A stretch of DNA of 16,713 nucleotides, taken from JAXIHJ01 sp034189755. Its GTDB lineage: Bacteria; Planctomycetota; Phycisphaerae; SM23-33. The notes under the pieces are model-generated. The model did not search any database. It was not told where the DNA came from and saw only the letters and a program-made list of their open reading frames with translations. Location of the stretch: NCBI GenBank assembly GCA_034189755.1, contig JAXIHJ010000083.1, positions 1-16,713 on the forward strand, given 5' to 3'. The position numbers were made by a program, and so were the translations under genes. This document shows positions 6,847-13,525 of this stretch, piece after piece. Every line of letters starts with the position of its first letter. Position 1 is the stretch's first letter.

Positions 6847-8673
6847 TCAGGTGGTTACGGCGTCGTCTTTAGCGGGTGGGGCTATCAACTTCAAGTCCAG
6901 ATCGGCAAGCTGCTGCTGGTCCACCGGCCCGGGAGCGCCGGTCAGCGGGCAAGAACCTTGCTGTGTCTTGGGAAAGGCTATTACGTCGCGGATGCTCTCG
7001 GCGCCGAGAAGCATCATCACGATCCGGTCCAGCCCCAGCGCGATGCCGCCGTGCGGCGGCGCGCCGAACCGCAGCGCGTTCATCAGGAAGCCGAACTTCT
7101 CATTGGCTTCGGCCTCGCTGATGCCTAGCAGCGCAAAGACGCGGCGCTGGATATCCGGCAAATGGATACGAATCGAGCCTCCGCCCAATTCCGTCCCGTT
7201 GCAGACTATGTCGTACGCCCGGCTGCGGACAGCGGCTGGATCGCTTTCCAGCTTGTCCAAATCTTCAGGCCGAGGGCTGGTAAACGGATGATGCAGACTG
7301 TCCCAGCGGTCTGTCTCGGCATTGCGGACCACCAGCGGGAACTGGACGACCCAGCACCATTCGAAGTCGCTGGGGTCGTAAAGGCCCAGGTCCGACGCCA
7401 GTTTGCACCGCAGAGCCGCCAGAGACTTGTTGGCCACGCCGGCGGCGTCGGCGACGAAGAAAATTATATCACCGGCGGCAGCGGAGAGCACTTTACGCAA
7501 CTGGTTCTGAACTTCAGCGGGCAGGAATTTGGCCACGCCGCCGGTAAAGGCATCGGCTTCGACCTTGCACCAAGCCAGGCCCTTCGCCCCGCAGGTGCAG
7601 GCGAAGGCGACGTAGGAATCTATCTCTTTACGAGTGAACTTCGCACCGCCGGTCAGGCACAGGCATTTAACGATGCCGCCGCCGGCCAGGGCGCCGGCGA
7701 AGACCTTGAATTCCGTACCGGCGACGATCTTCGAAACCTCCCTAAGCGGCAGGTCGAAACGCAGGTCCGGCGCATCGCTGCCGTATCGATCCATCGCCTC
7801 TGCATAGGTCAGGGCCGGCACCTCGTCGGGAAAGTCCTTGCCCGCTGCCTCGCAGACCGCACGCAGGATGCGGTTGGTGGCGGCCATCACGTCCGCTTCG
7901 GTGCAGAAGGACATCTCAATGTCCAGTTGCGTGAACTCCGGCTGGCGGTCGGCGCGCAGGTCTTCGTCGCGGAAGCAGCGGACGATCTGATAGTACTTCT
8001 CCAGCCCGCCGATCATTAGAACCTGTTTGAACAGTTGCGGGCTTTGCGGAAGCGCGTAGAACTGGCCTTGCCGCAGCCTGGCCGGAACCAGAAAGTCACG
8101 GGCGCCTTCCGGGGTGGACTTGGTCAGAAACGGCGTCTCGACCTCCAAGAATCCGTCTGCGTCGAGTATGTCCCTCATCGCTTTGCAGATGCGGTGTCGC
8201 AGCTTAAGAGCGCCGCTCATCTCCTGCCGGCGGAGGTCGATGTAGCGATACCGCAGGCGCATCTCCTCCGAGACGCCGGCATACTCATCCGGCTGAAATG
8301 GCACGGTCTCGGAACGGTTCAACACGGCCAGCTCGCCGGCGAGCACTTCGATTTGGCCGGTGGGCAGCTTGGGGTTTTCACGGTCGGGTCCCCGATGGCG
8401 AACGGCGCCTGCAACGGAGATGACCCACTCGTTACGGAGCGAACGGGCCAGGGCGTAGCGCTCGGCGGCGGCCTTGCCGGCATCGTCGCCGGGCAGGTCG
8501 AAGACCACCTGGGTAATTCCGTCGCGGTCGCGCAGGTCGACAAACACCACTCCGCCGTGGTCGCGATAGCTGCGAACCCAGCCGCATAAGCGAACCTGCT
8601 CACCGATGTCGGCGGCGCGGAGCTGGTTGCAGGTATGTGTCCTTTTCAATGCCTCGTCGCTGAATAATTCCAT
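6847..8673 (-). CDS. aspS: Aspartyl-tRNA synthetase, bacterial type, probably non-discriminating
   Basis: A 608-residue class II aminoacyl-tRNA synthetase that charges tRNA-Asp with aspartate. The N-terminal OB-fold anticodon domain contains VRLCGWVRSYRDHGGVVFVD. Class II motif 2 includes FRDEDLRADRQPEFTQLDIE (from about 234). The bacterial GAD insertion domain follows, and motif 3 contains GLDRIVMMLLG (Arg550), then AFPKTQQGSCPLTGAP. Length is normal for the bacterial type. The ATG at 8673 is used: the family N-terminus MELFSDEALKRTHTC starts here and GAGG lies eight bases upstream, whereas an upstream in-frame start at 8712 lies in the GC-rich leader. His39 in RDHGG corresponds to the histidine found in non-discriminating enzymes that also charge tRNA-Asn, where discriminating enzymes such as that of E. 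coli have leucine. Confidence 0.96.
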   Translation of the reverse strand: MELFSDEALKRTHTCNQLRAADIGEQVRLCGWVRSYRDHGGVVFVDLRDRDGITQVVFDLPGDDAGKAAAERYALARSLRNEWVISVAGAVRHRGPDRENPKLPTGQIEVLAGELAVLNRSETVPFQPDEYAGVSEEMRLRYRYIDLRRQEMSGALKLRHRICKAMRDILDADGFLEVETPFLTKSTPEGARDFLVPARLRQGQFYALPQSPQLFKQVLMIGGLEKYYQIVRCFRDEDLRADRQPEFTQLDIEMSFCTEADVMAATNRILRAVCEAAGKDFPDEVPALTYAEAMDRYGSDAPDLRFDLPLREVSKIVAGTEFKVFAGALAGGGIVKCLCLTGGAKFTRKEIDSYVAFACTCGAKGLAWCKVEADAFTGGVAKFLPAEVQNQLRKVLSAAAGDIIFFVADAAGVANKSLAALRCKLASDLGLYDPSDFEWCWVVQFPLVVRNAETDRWDSLHHPFTSPRPEDLDKLESDPAAVRSRAYDIVCNGTELGGGSIRIHLPDIQRRVFALLGISEAEANEKFGFLMNALRFGAPPHGGIALGLDRIVMMLLGAESIRDVIAFPKTQQGSCPLTGAPGPVDQQQLADLDLKLIAPPAKDDAVTT

Positions 8674-8717
8674 GAACCTGGCCTCTTTCGCCGTCCGGCG
8701 GCGGACGAACACCAGAG

Positions 8718-8745
8718 TCTATAGATTTTGCCGTTAAGTTCAACA
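8718..8745 (-). promoter_or_regulatory. Candidate aspS promoter
   Basis: On the minus strand TTGAAC is followed after 16 bases by TAGACT (overlapping TATAGA), each four of six to consensus, about 45 bases before the aspS ATG. A GC-rich hairpin-like stretch (CCGCCGCCGGACGGCG) lies in the leader between it and the ATG. Moderate to weak. Confidence 0.35.
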
Positions 8746-8748
8746 GAA

Positions 8749-8765
8749 GATATCGATTTGATATC
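8749..8765. promoter_or_regulatory. GATATC-N5-GATATC operator-like element
   Basis: Two palindromic GATATC hexamers separated by GATTT form a symmetric site in the 152-bp divergent gap, immediately upstream of the candidate aspS promoter and about 60 bases before the zinc-ribbon membrane gene. The symmetry would suit a dimeric regulator binding between two divergent promoters. No regulator is identified. Confidence 0.3.
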
Positions 8766-8825
8766 GCGGCGGATGGGCTTGATTTCGATGTGCCCGAAAG
8801 ATAGGCTGCGGCAAAGGAGTATAAA

Positions 8826-9770
8826 ATGCCAATTCAATTCGAGTGCAGCAGTTGCGGCAAGTCGGTATCTGCTCCGGACTCAGCGGCGGGCAAGAAGGCC
8901 CGATGCCCGTTCTGCCAGGCGGTTCAAAACGTGCCGCCGCCCGTGCATCCGCCTGCTGCTCCGGAGGCGGCTCCGCCGGAGACGATACCCAAGCAGGTTC
9001 CGGCAGTTGCAACCGACTCAACCGCCCCGAAACGTGGGTTTTGGCCGGACACAATACTGAGTTTCACGATCTGCTTTCGAGGGGCAGGGGCGTTTATTTT
9101 CGGCTTCGTGGTCATCATGCACATCATGCAGTCGGTGCTGGGCTTCGCGGGCGGCCTTGGATTTATCGGACAACTCATCATCACCGGCTGGCTGTGTTCA
9201 CTTTACCTGAACATCATACTGGAAACATGCGCCGGCCAAGACGACCTGCCGGACTTCGGCATGACCGACGGCCCATGGGAAGACATCATCCGCCCGCTAT
9301 TGTTGTTTCTGGGCGGGTCGCTGGTGGTGCTGCTGCCGATGCTGGTGTGGATGGTTACCTGCTTGTCATGTGGCGGTATTGGCGGCGCCGGGGCAGACGC
9401 CGTTGTTAGGCGAGTGTTGTTGGTACTGGGATTGTTCATGTGGCCGATGACGATCCTGACCATCGCCATACACGGTTTCTCAACCAGGGCAATCCGCCAT
9501 GATGTGCAATTGCGGACCATCGCCAAGGCGTTTCCGCAATACCTGATGCTCTGGCTGTTGCTGATTGTCGTAGCGGCAGGTGGGTGGGCGAGCATAAATG
9601 CCACGACGGTCATCGCCAAGAAGTTGGGCGTGCATAGCATAGCGGCTACCATACTCGTACTCGGCGTGGGCACGGCCATATTCCAGGGCTATTTCGCCAT
9701 CGTCACCATGCGAATCATCGGGCTGTACTACCGACACTACAAGCAGCATTTCGCATGGGAGGCGGAATGA
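8826..9770 (+). CDS. Zinc-ribbon multi-pass membrane protein
   Basis: A 314-residue protein of unknown function. The N-terminus is a zinc ribbon with Cys7, Cys10, Cys27 and Cys30 (CSSC and CPFC). This style of ribbon, ending in a short V-P stretch, is common on planctomycete membrane proteins. A Pro/Ala-rich linker (about 36-68) leads to about six hydrophobic segments (roughly 78-107, 110-132, 156-178, 187-212, 237-257 and 272-298). The loop GQDDLPDFGMTDGPWED recalls DUF4013-like membrane domains, but that match is only by eye. The start ATG has GGAG seven bases upstream. Its TGA overlaps the ATG of the next gene, so the two are translationally coupled. Function unknown; a role in membrane organisation or secretion is speculation. 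Confidence 0.85.
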   Translation: MPIQFECSSCGKSVSAPDSAAGKKARCPFCQAVQNVPPPVHPPAAPEAAPPETIPKQVPAVATDSTAPKRGFWPDTILSFTICFRGAGAFIFGFVVIMHIMQSVLGFAGGLGFIGQLIITGWLCSLYLNIILETCAGQDDLPDFGMTDGPWEDIIRPLLLFLGGSLVVLLPMLVWMVTCLSCGGIGGAGADAVVRRVLLVLGLFMWPMTILTIAIHGFSTRAIRHDVQLRTIAKAFPQYLMLWLLLIVVAAGGWASINATTVIAKKLGVHSIAATILVLGVGTAIFQGYFAIVTMRIIGLYYRHYKQHFAWEAE

Positions 9771-10222
9771 TTCGATCCAGCCATCTGATGATTATCGCCC
9801 CACTGCTGGCCGTCGCGATTATCGCCGTCCTGTACTTCTCCGGCGGCCCGAAAAGCTATGTGAAGACCGTCGTCAAGTCCAAGGATACCGCGGCGGTAGC
9901 CGTCGAGAGTATCAACCTCGCCGGTATTTACAGGGCGCTTCGGCAGTATGCAGCCGTAAACGACGGCAAGTTCCCCGCCTCGACGGATGAGCTTATCCGG
10001 GAAACGGGCTTGCCGAGGAAGCTGTTCAGCCCGGACGGGCCGGGGCTTTCATATATCCCGGCTCAGAACGAGAAAATGCCCGGCTCGAACGTGCTTCTCC
10101 ACGAGACGGAGCCGGGCCCGGATGACAAGTGCCAACTCCTCCGCCTGGACGGGCGCATTGAATTGCTTTCGCCCCAAGAGGTTCGCGCGGAAGTAGACAG
10201 AACCCAAAAAGCCCTTCGATGA
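9767..10222 (+). CDS. Small membrane-anchored protein, pseudopilin-like
   Basis: A 151-residue protein with one N-terminal hydrophobic segment (about 7-25) and an extracytoplasmic remainder. The segment LRQYAAVNDGKFPASTDELI (from about 64) and the later LLRLDGRIELLSPQEV resemble the helix-plus-DG layout of planctomycete pseudopilin or DUF1559-like proteins. The typical prepilin cleavage site is absent, so it is at most a relative. The ATG at 9767 is chosen over an in-frame ATG at 9755: it overlaps the previous TGA as ATGA and has GGGAGG four bases upstream. Its stop codon lies inside the left copy of the 8-bp duplication that flanks the MITE, so the insertion landed directly after the gene. 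Function unknown. Confidence 0.8.
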   Translation: MIRSSHLMIIAPLLAVAIIAVLYFSGGPKSYVKTVVKSKDTAAVAVESINLAGIYRALRQYAAVNDGKFPASTDELIRETGLPRKLFSPDGPGLSYIPAQNEKMPGSNVLLHETEPGPDDKCQLLRLDGRIELLSPQEVRAEVDRTQKALR

Positions 10223-10320
10223 ATTGTAACCGTTCAGGCTGCCACCTTGGCAGCTCCTTGCAATGCTTTGTAACAGGCCCCTGCCACAAGACAAGAACGC
10301 CTGAACGGTTACGATGAATT
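10218..10320. mobile_element. IS66-type MITE with 14-bp terminal inverted repeats and 8-bp target duplication
   Basis: The element spans 10226-10312 (87 bp). Its ends are perfect 14-bp inverted repeats: GTAACCGTTCAGGC (10226-10239) and GCCTGAACGGTTAC (10299-10312). It is flanked by a perfect 8-bp direct repeat GATGAATT (10218-10225 and 10313-10320). Ends starting GTAA with 8-bp target duplications are the hallmarks of the IS66 family. The interior holds no gene but contains a hairpin CTGCCA-CCT-TGGCAG (10239-10253) and another CTGCCA at 10281-10286. The element sits exactly between convergent genes whose stop codons would otherwise be six bases apart, and its transcript would fold into a long stem. 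It needs a transposase from elsewhere. Confidence 0.88.
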
Positions 10321-10323
10321 ATG

Positions 10324-10617
10324 CTATGGTCCGGCGGGGTTCTCGATCCAGTCGGCGTAGCACGAGCCGCACAGGTGAATCGTCAGCCGGCGATAGACCT
10401 GGTCCCTCAGATCGCTTTCGGGCATGTCGCGGACCTGGTCGAGGATCTTTCGTATTTCGGCGTCTATATCGATGTACAACAGCTCGTCTGTCGAGATATT
10501 CGGCGGCGATGGATCGGCGATGGCCTCGATGTTGACCACGTAGAAGTTGCCCTCGCCCGGCGTAAGCTCCGCACCGCAGCGATGACACAAAAGCGGCATG
10601 TCGCGTGCGTCGGCCAT
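10324..10617 (-). CDS. Small zinc-ribbon protein, function unknown
   Basis: A 97-residue soluble protein with two widely spaced Cys pairs, CHRC (Cys11, Cys14) and CGSC (Cys83, Cys86), that probably share one zinc ion. Between them lies an acidic, helical region (about 42-78) with ISTDELLYIDID and ESDLRDQVYRRL. No catalytic motif is recognised. The ATG at 10617 has no ribosome binding site, but TAAAAT lies six bases before it, so the mRNA may be nearly leaderless; an internal ATG at 10599 is possible. It is convergent with the pseudopilin-like gene, with the MITE in between. Confidence 0.7.
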   Translation of the reverse strand: MADARDMPLLCHRCGAELTPGEGNFYVVNIEAIADPSPPNISTDELLYIDIDAEIRKILDQVRDMPESDLRDQVYRRLTIHLCGSCYADWIENPAGP

Positions 10618-10630
10618 ATCTGAATTTTAG

Positions 10631-10657
10631 CAGGGATACAAGGGATGCAGGGGATGA
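10631..10657. repeat. Three imperfect 9-bp G-rich tandem units
   Basis: CAGGGATAC, AAGGGATGC and AGGGGATGA stand head to tail, sharing a GGGAT core. They lie in the non-coding gap upstream of the small zinc-ribbon gene. No function is evident; they may be part of a dispersed intergenic repeat. Confidence 0.55.
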
Positions 10658-10699
10658 TTTCTTTACAGAAAGCAGAGGCAAACACGAATAGATGCAACG

Positions 10700-10957
10700 T
10701 CAATCAGAATTCGCCGGCTGGGTTTGCTTTGCAGGTTCGTCAAGTAGCGATTGGTAATCTTCGGTGGACTTGACCTGGCCGGTCTCATCATAACGGACCC
10801 ACTTACCAGCCCGCTCACCCTGGAAATAAGCACCCTCTGTCTCCTTGATACCCGACGAATAGTAGCTAACAAACGCACCATGCCTCTTGCCGTCAACGTA
10901 GGTAAGGGTCGCCTTGAGCTTGCCCTTGGGATACCACCAGGAAAGGCGCCCCGCGAT
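10700..10957 (-). pseudogene. C-terminal remnant of a MORN/YwqK-like repeat protein
   Basis: A minus-strand frame of 85 codons, from directly after an in-frame TAA (10958-10960) to TGA at 10700-10702, has no ATG, GTG or TTG near its beginning. It nevertheless encodes about three clear MORN-variant repeats: WWYPKGKLKATLTYVDGKRH, then GAFVSYYSSGIKETEGAYF, then QGERAGKWVRYDETGQVK, followed by a polar tail. This Y-x-x-G-x-K / D-G-K-x-x-G pattern is typical of YwqK-like proteins, some of which are annotated as toxin-antitoxin related, though their function is mostly unclear. It begins 38 bases after the proA stop. The absence of a start and the upstream stop point to 5' truncation. The junction contains short intergenic repeat sequence (10966-10989). 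Confidence 0.7.
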
Positions 10958-10965
10958 TTAGCTTT

Positions 10966-10989
10966 CTATCTGCGTTAGTCCGCGTCAAT
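10966..10989. repeat. Short intergenic repeat-like sequence at the truncation junction
   Basis: On the plus strand the sequence contains ATCTGCGTTAGTCCGCGTCA, built of related short units (CTGCGTTA, CCGCGTCA). Sequences of this style recur between genes in many environmental bacterial genomes; that comparison is from memory. It lies between the proA stop and the broken MORN/YwqK-like remnant. Confidence 0.35.
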
Positions 10990-10995
10990 CCCTGC

Positions 10996-12252
10996 CTATT
11001 CCCGGACGTGCCCGCTGCCGGTAACAATCCATTTATAGGTAGTCAGGTCTTCAGCGCCCATGGGGCCGCGTGCGTGGAGCTTGTCGGTGGAGATGCCGAC
11101 CTCGGCGCCCAGGCCGTACTCGCCGCCGTCGGAAAAACGCGTCGAGGCGTTGACCATAACGCTGGACGAATCCACTCCGGCTGTGAACGCATCCGCCGCA
11201 GCGATGGAAGCCGTTACGATGGCGTCGGTGTGCCTGCTGCCGTAGGTGTTGATATGCTCGATGGCGGCCTGAAGCGAGTCGGTTACCTTCACCGCAAGAA
11301 TCAGTTCGAGGTATTCGGCGGACCAGTCGGTTTCGTCGGCCGGCTTCATTTGGCTAACCAGTTTGCATGACTCATCGCAGCCGCGAAGCTCCACGCCGGC
11401 GTCGATGAGTTTTTTCGCCACGCGCGGCAGGAACTTTTCCGCTATCGCGGCGTCCACCAGCAGCGTCTCGGCGGCGTTGCAGACACCGGGCCTCTGGCAC
11501 TTGGCGTTCAGGACGATTTGCTCGGCCATATCGAGGTCCGCGTCGCAGTGGACGTACACGTGGCAGTTTCCGGCGTAGTGTTTGATGACGGGTATGGTTG
11601 CGGCATCGGCTACGGCGCGGATAAGCGCCTCGCCGCCACGGGGGATAATCAGGTCGATCAGGCCTTCGGCCCGGCACATAGCCGTCACGATCGCGTGGTC
11701 GGTGTTGTCGACAACGGTGATGCACTCAGCCGGCAAGCCGACCGAGCCAACCGCATCGCGGAGCACGGCGGCGACGGCGAGATTGGAATTGACGGCCTCT
11801 TTGCCGCCCCGAAGGATGCAGGCGTTGCCGCTTTTTAGGCACAGACCGGCCGCGTCGGCGGTAACGTTCGGGCGTGATTCGTAAATGATGCCGATTACGC
11901 CGATGGGCACGCGGCGTTTTTCGATCCGCAGGCCGTTGGGGCGATTCTGTGCGCTGACCGCCCGCCCGACCGGATCGACCTGGGCGGCAATCTGCCCCAT
12001 CGCCTCGGCCATGCCTTCGATTCGCTCGTCGGTCAGCTTCAACCGGTCAACCATTGCTTCGGTCAAGCCGAATTCCTCGCTGCGCGCGAGGTCTTTTTTG
12101 TTGGCGGCCTGGAGCGAGTTCTTGTTTTGTCGGATAGCCGCCGCGCAGGCAACCAGCGCCGCGTCGCGCTGCGAACCCGGGCTGACGGTGAGTTTCGCCG
12201 CGGCTGTGCGGGCCGCCGACGCCAGATTGTTAATGAATTTTTCCGCGTCCAT
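10996..12252 (-). CDS. proA: Gamma-glutamyl phosphate reductase
   Basis: A 418-residue aldehyde-dehydrogenase-fold enzyme that reduces gamma-glutamyl phosphate to glutamate-5-semialdehyde with NADPH, the second step of proline synthesis. Visible signatures are GVIGIIYESRPNVTADAAGL, LKSGNACILRGGKEA, LIIPRGG and KHYAGNCHVY. The catalytic cysteine motif is QRPGVCNAAETLL (Cys258), and the family C-terminal motif is NASTRFSDGGEYGLGAEVGI followed by STDKLHARGPMG. Length is typical. The ATG at 12252 has AGGGA eight bases upstream. The partner kinase gene proB is not in the window. The gene follows cdaR by 190 bases on the same strand, with a weak candidate promoter between, so it may be co-transcribed or independently controlled. 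Confidence 0.96.
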   Translation of the reverse strand: MDAEKFINNLASAARTAAAKLTVSPGSQRDAALVACAAAIRQNKNSLQAANKKDLARSEEFGLTEAMVDRLKLTDERIEGMAEAMGQIAAQVDPVGRAVSAQNRPNGLRIEKRRVPIGVIGIIYESRPNVTADAAGLCLKSGNACILRGGKEAVNSNLAVAAVLRDAVGSVGLPAECITVVDNTDHAIVTAMCRAEGLIDLIIPRGGEALIRAVADAATIPVIKHYAGNCHVYVHCDADLDMAEQIVLNAKCQRPGVCNAAETLLVDAAIAEKFLPRVAKKLIDAGVELRGCDESCKLVSQMKPADETDWSAEYLELILAVKVTDSLQAAIEHINTYGSRHTDAIVTASIAAADAFTAGVDSSSVMVNASTRFSDGGEYGLGAEVGISTDKLHARGPMGAEDLTTYKWIVTGSGHVRE

Positions 12253-12299
12253 AGGCGATTCCCTTGAGTCGAGTCTTCAGGTGCGTCTTCAACACCCAT

Positions 12300-12328
12300 A
12301 GGGTATGAAAAATGTTCGAGAAAGACAA
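12300..12328 (-). promoter_or_regulatory. Weak candidate proA promoter
   Basis: On the minus strand TTGTCT (12323-12328) is followed after 17 bases by TACCCT (12300-12305), about 47 bases before the proA ATG. The -35 matches at four of six positions; the -10 is poor. The 190-bp cdaR-proA gap otherwise holds no gene or terminator that I can see. Confidence 0.25.
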
Positions 12329-12442
12329 CTGTGCGCAGATTGCCGGGTGTACGCATGTTTGGGGGAGGTCTTGTCCTAGTTGAACACCATGTGAACGTGA
12401 TTTCACCGAAAACTAGCCGCGACCGGCAGGGAGCGGGCGTCT

Positions 12443-13525
12443 TTACGGCGGCGCCGGGCTGCGCTTCTGGAGTTTGAACTTGACGGTCGGATTCCCGCCG
12501 ACGAGTTCCAGTTTGAGTTGCTCTCGAAATCGGATGACCACCTTGCGTTCCAGCCAGCTTGCAACGGGTTTTTTGTCCTCGTCCCCGAGCACGACATGGG
12601 CCTGGATGTCTTCCGGCCTGAGCTGGTCCAGGTCCTTCTTGGTGCCCCTGACCGTTATTTGCGGCCGCCATTCGAGCGGGTCCTTGCGGACCAGGGCATA
12701 TTCGGCCCACGTGCCATCTTCGCCCCAGCCCGCCGGCGTAACCACGCCAACGGCTACCCTGAGCGACTTGGTATCAATCCTCTGGCTGATTCGTACGGCA
12801 ACCTGAACGGTCTTGGTTTCCGGCTCGACGGCGACGCCTGCGATCGAGGGGATTACTTCAAGAGGCTTGTCCGTCTGCTCGTTTCGCAGATCCACCTGTC
12901 GAGTCTTGAGCACAGGTTTGTCCGTAAGTTTTTGGATAATTTTCCAGAGGCTTTCGGCCACGAATATATCCACCTGCTGCGGTGATACGACCGGATCGGC
13001 ATCCAGCGTAGCGCCAATGTAGTCGAACTGCACGGGTATGTCGCTCACGCGGATGCGCCGGTCGAGTTTCACTTCGATTACGCTGGGCGAGATCGTATTT
13101 ACAGTCAGGCCGAATTTTTCCAACCCGCCGGCGCGCTGGAGCACCTGCTCCGCACGAATGACGTGCGGCGTTTCACTCGGCCCGTAGACCGAAACGTCGT
13201 GTTCGAGGATCGCCGCCTTGCTTTTGAGCCATCGGCCAAATTCGTACAGGTTGCTGCTGCTGCCTGCGACCTTGAAGGTTACGTCCACTTCCTTGAAGGT
13301 TACGCCCGCCTTATTGTCTTCGGAAAGCAGCATAAGATTGCCGGCCTGCTCGGTGTTCAGGCGGATTTTCGCGCTGTAGTCCCACGTCTCGGATTTCTCG
13401 ATGTCGGCGTAAATCCAGATCAGGATGCTGATGACGGCCACCCAGAACAGGTTTCGGCCCTGCGTCAACCACCACCGGCGGGAAAAGCGTGGATGGTCTT
13501 CGGTATAGACTCGAATCTTGGTCAT
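12443..13525 (-). CDS. cdaR: YbbR-domain protein, regulator of diadenylate cyclase
   Basis: A 360-residue membrane-anchored protein with a short cytoplasmic N-terminus, one hydrophobic segment (about 26-41, LFWVAVISILIWIYA) and a long extracytoplasmic part made of YbbR-like beta domains. The first begins just after the membrane segment. Another is around VSDIPVQFDYIGATLDADPVVSPQQVDIF (the typical Pval...G....Gy....P..V.v pattern). In Firmicutes CdaR binds CdaA and tunes c-di-AMP synthesis. Its ATG overlaps the cdaA stop as ATGA, so the two are translationally coupled, as expected for this pair. YbbR domains diverge strongly, so the call rests on architecture plus context. Confidence 0.85.
   Translation of the reverse strand: MTKIRVYTEDHPRFSRRWWLTQGRNLFWVAVISILIWIYADIEKSETWDYSAKIRLNTEQAGNLMLLSEDNKAGVTFKEVDVTFKVAGSSSNLYEFGRWLKSKAAILEHDVSVYGPSETPHVIRAEQVLQRAGGLEKFGLTVNTISPSVIEVKLDRRIRVSDIPVQFDYIGATLDADPVVSPQQVDIFVAESLWKIIQKLTDKPVLKTRQVDLRNEQTDKPLEVIPSIAGVAVEPETKTVQVAVRISQRIDTKSLRVAVGVVTPAGWGEDGTWAEYALVRKDPLEWRPQITVRGTKKDLDQLRPEDIQAHVVLGDEDKKPVASWLERKVVIRFREQLKLELVGGNPTVKFKLQKRSPAPP

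Noticed and set aside
7162..8019. Long plus-strand open frame (285 codons) opposite aspS
   Set aside because: It lies entirely antisense to a complete, motif-rich aspS; it has no family motifs and its openness follows from GC-rich codon bias.
10226..10312. Inverted repeat considered as an integron attC site
   Set aside because: It lacks the GTTRRRY/RYYYAAC core boxes and the asymmetric bulges of attC; the perfect ends plus 8-bp duplication fit an IS66-type transposon instead.
10700..10978. Plus-strand and minus-strand short frames (10751-10978 and 10663-10896) as genes
   Set aside because: They are alternate frames over the MORN/YwqK-like remnant, whose repeat pattern shows which frame was truly coding.
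12063..12710. 215-codon minus-strand frame spanning the cdaR-proA gap
   Set aside because: It overlaps the 5' part of proA and the 3' part of cdaR in a different frame and has a disordered, Arg/Pro-rich composition, so it is not a linking gene.
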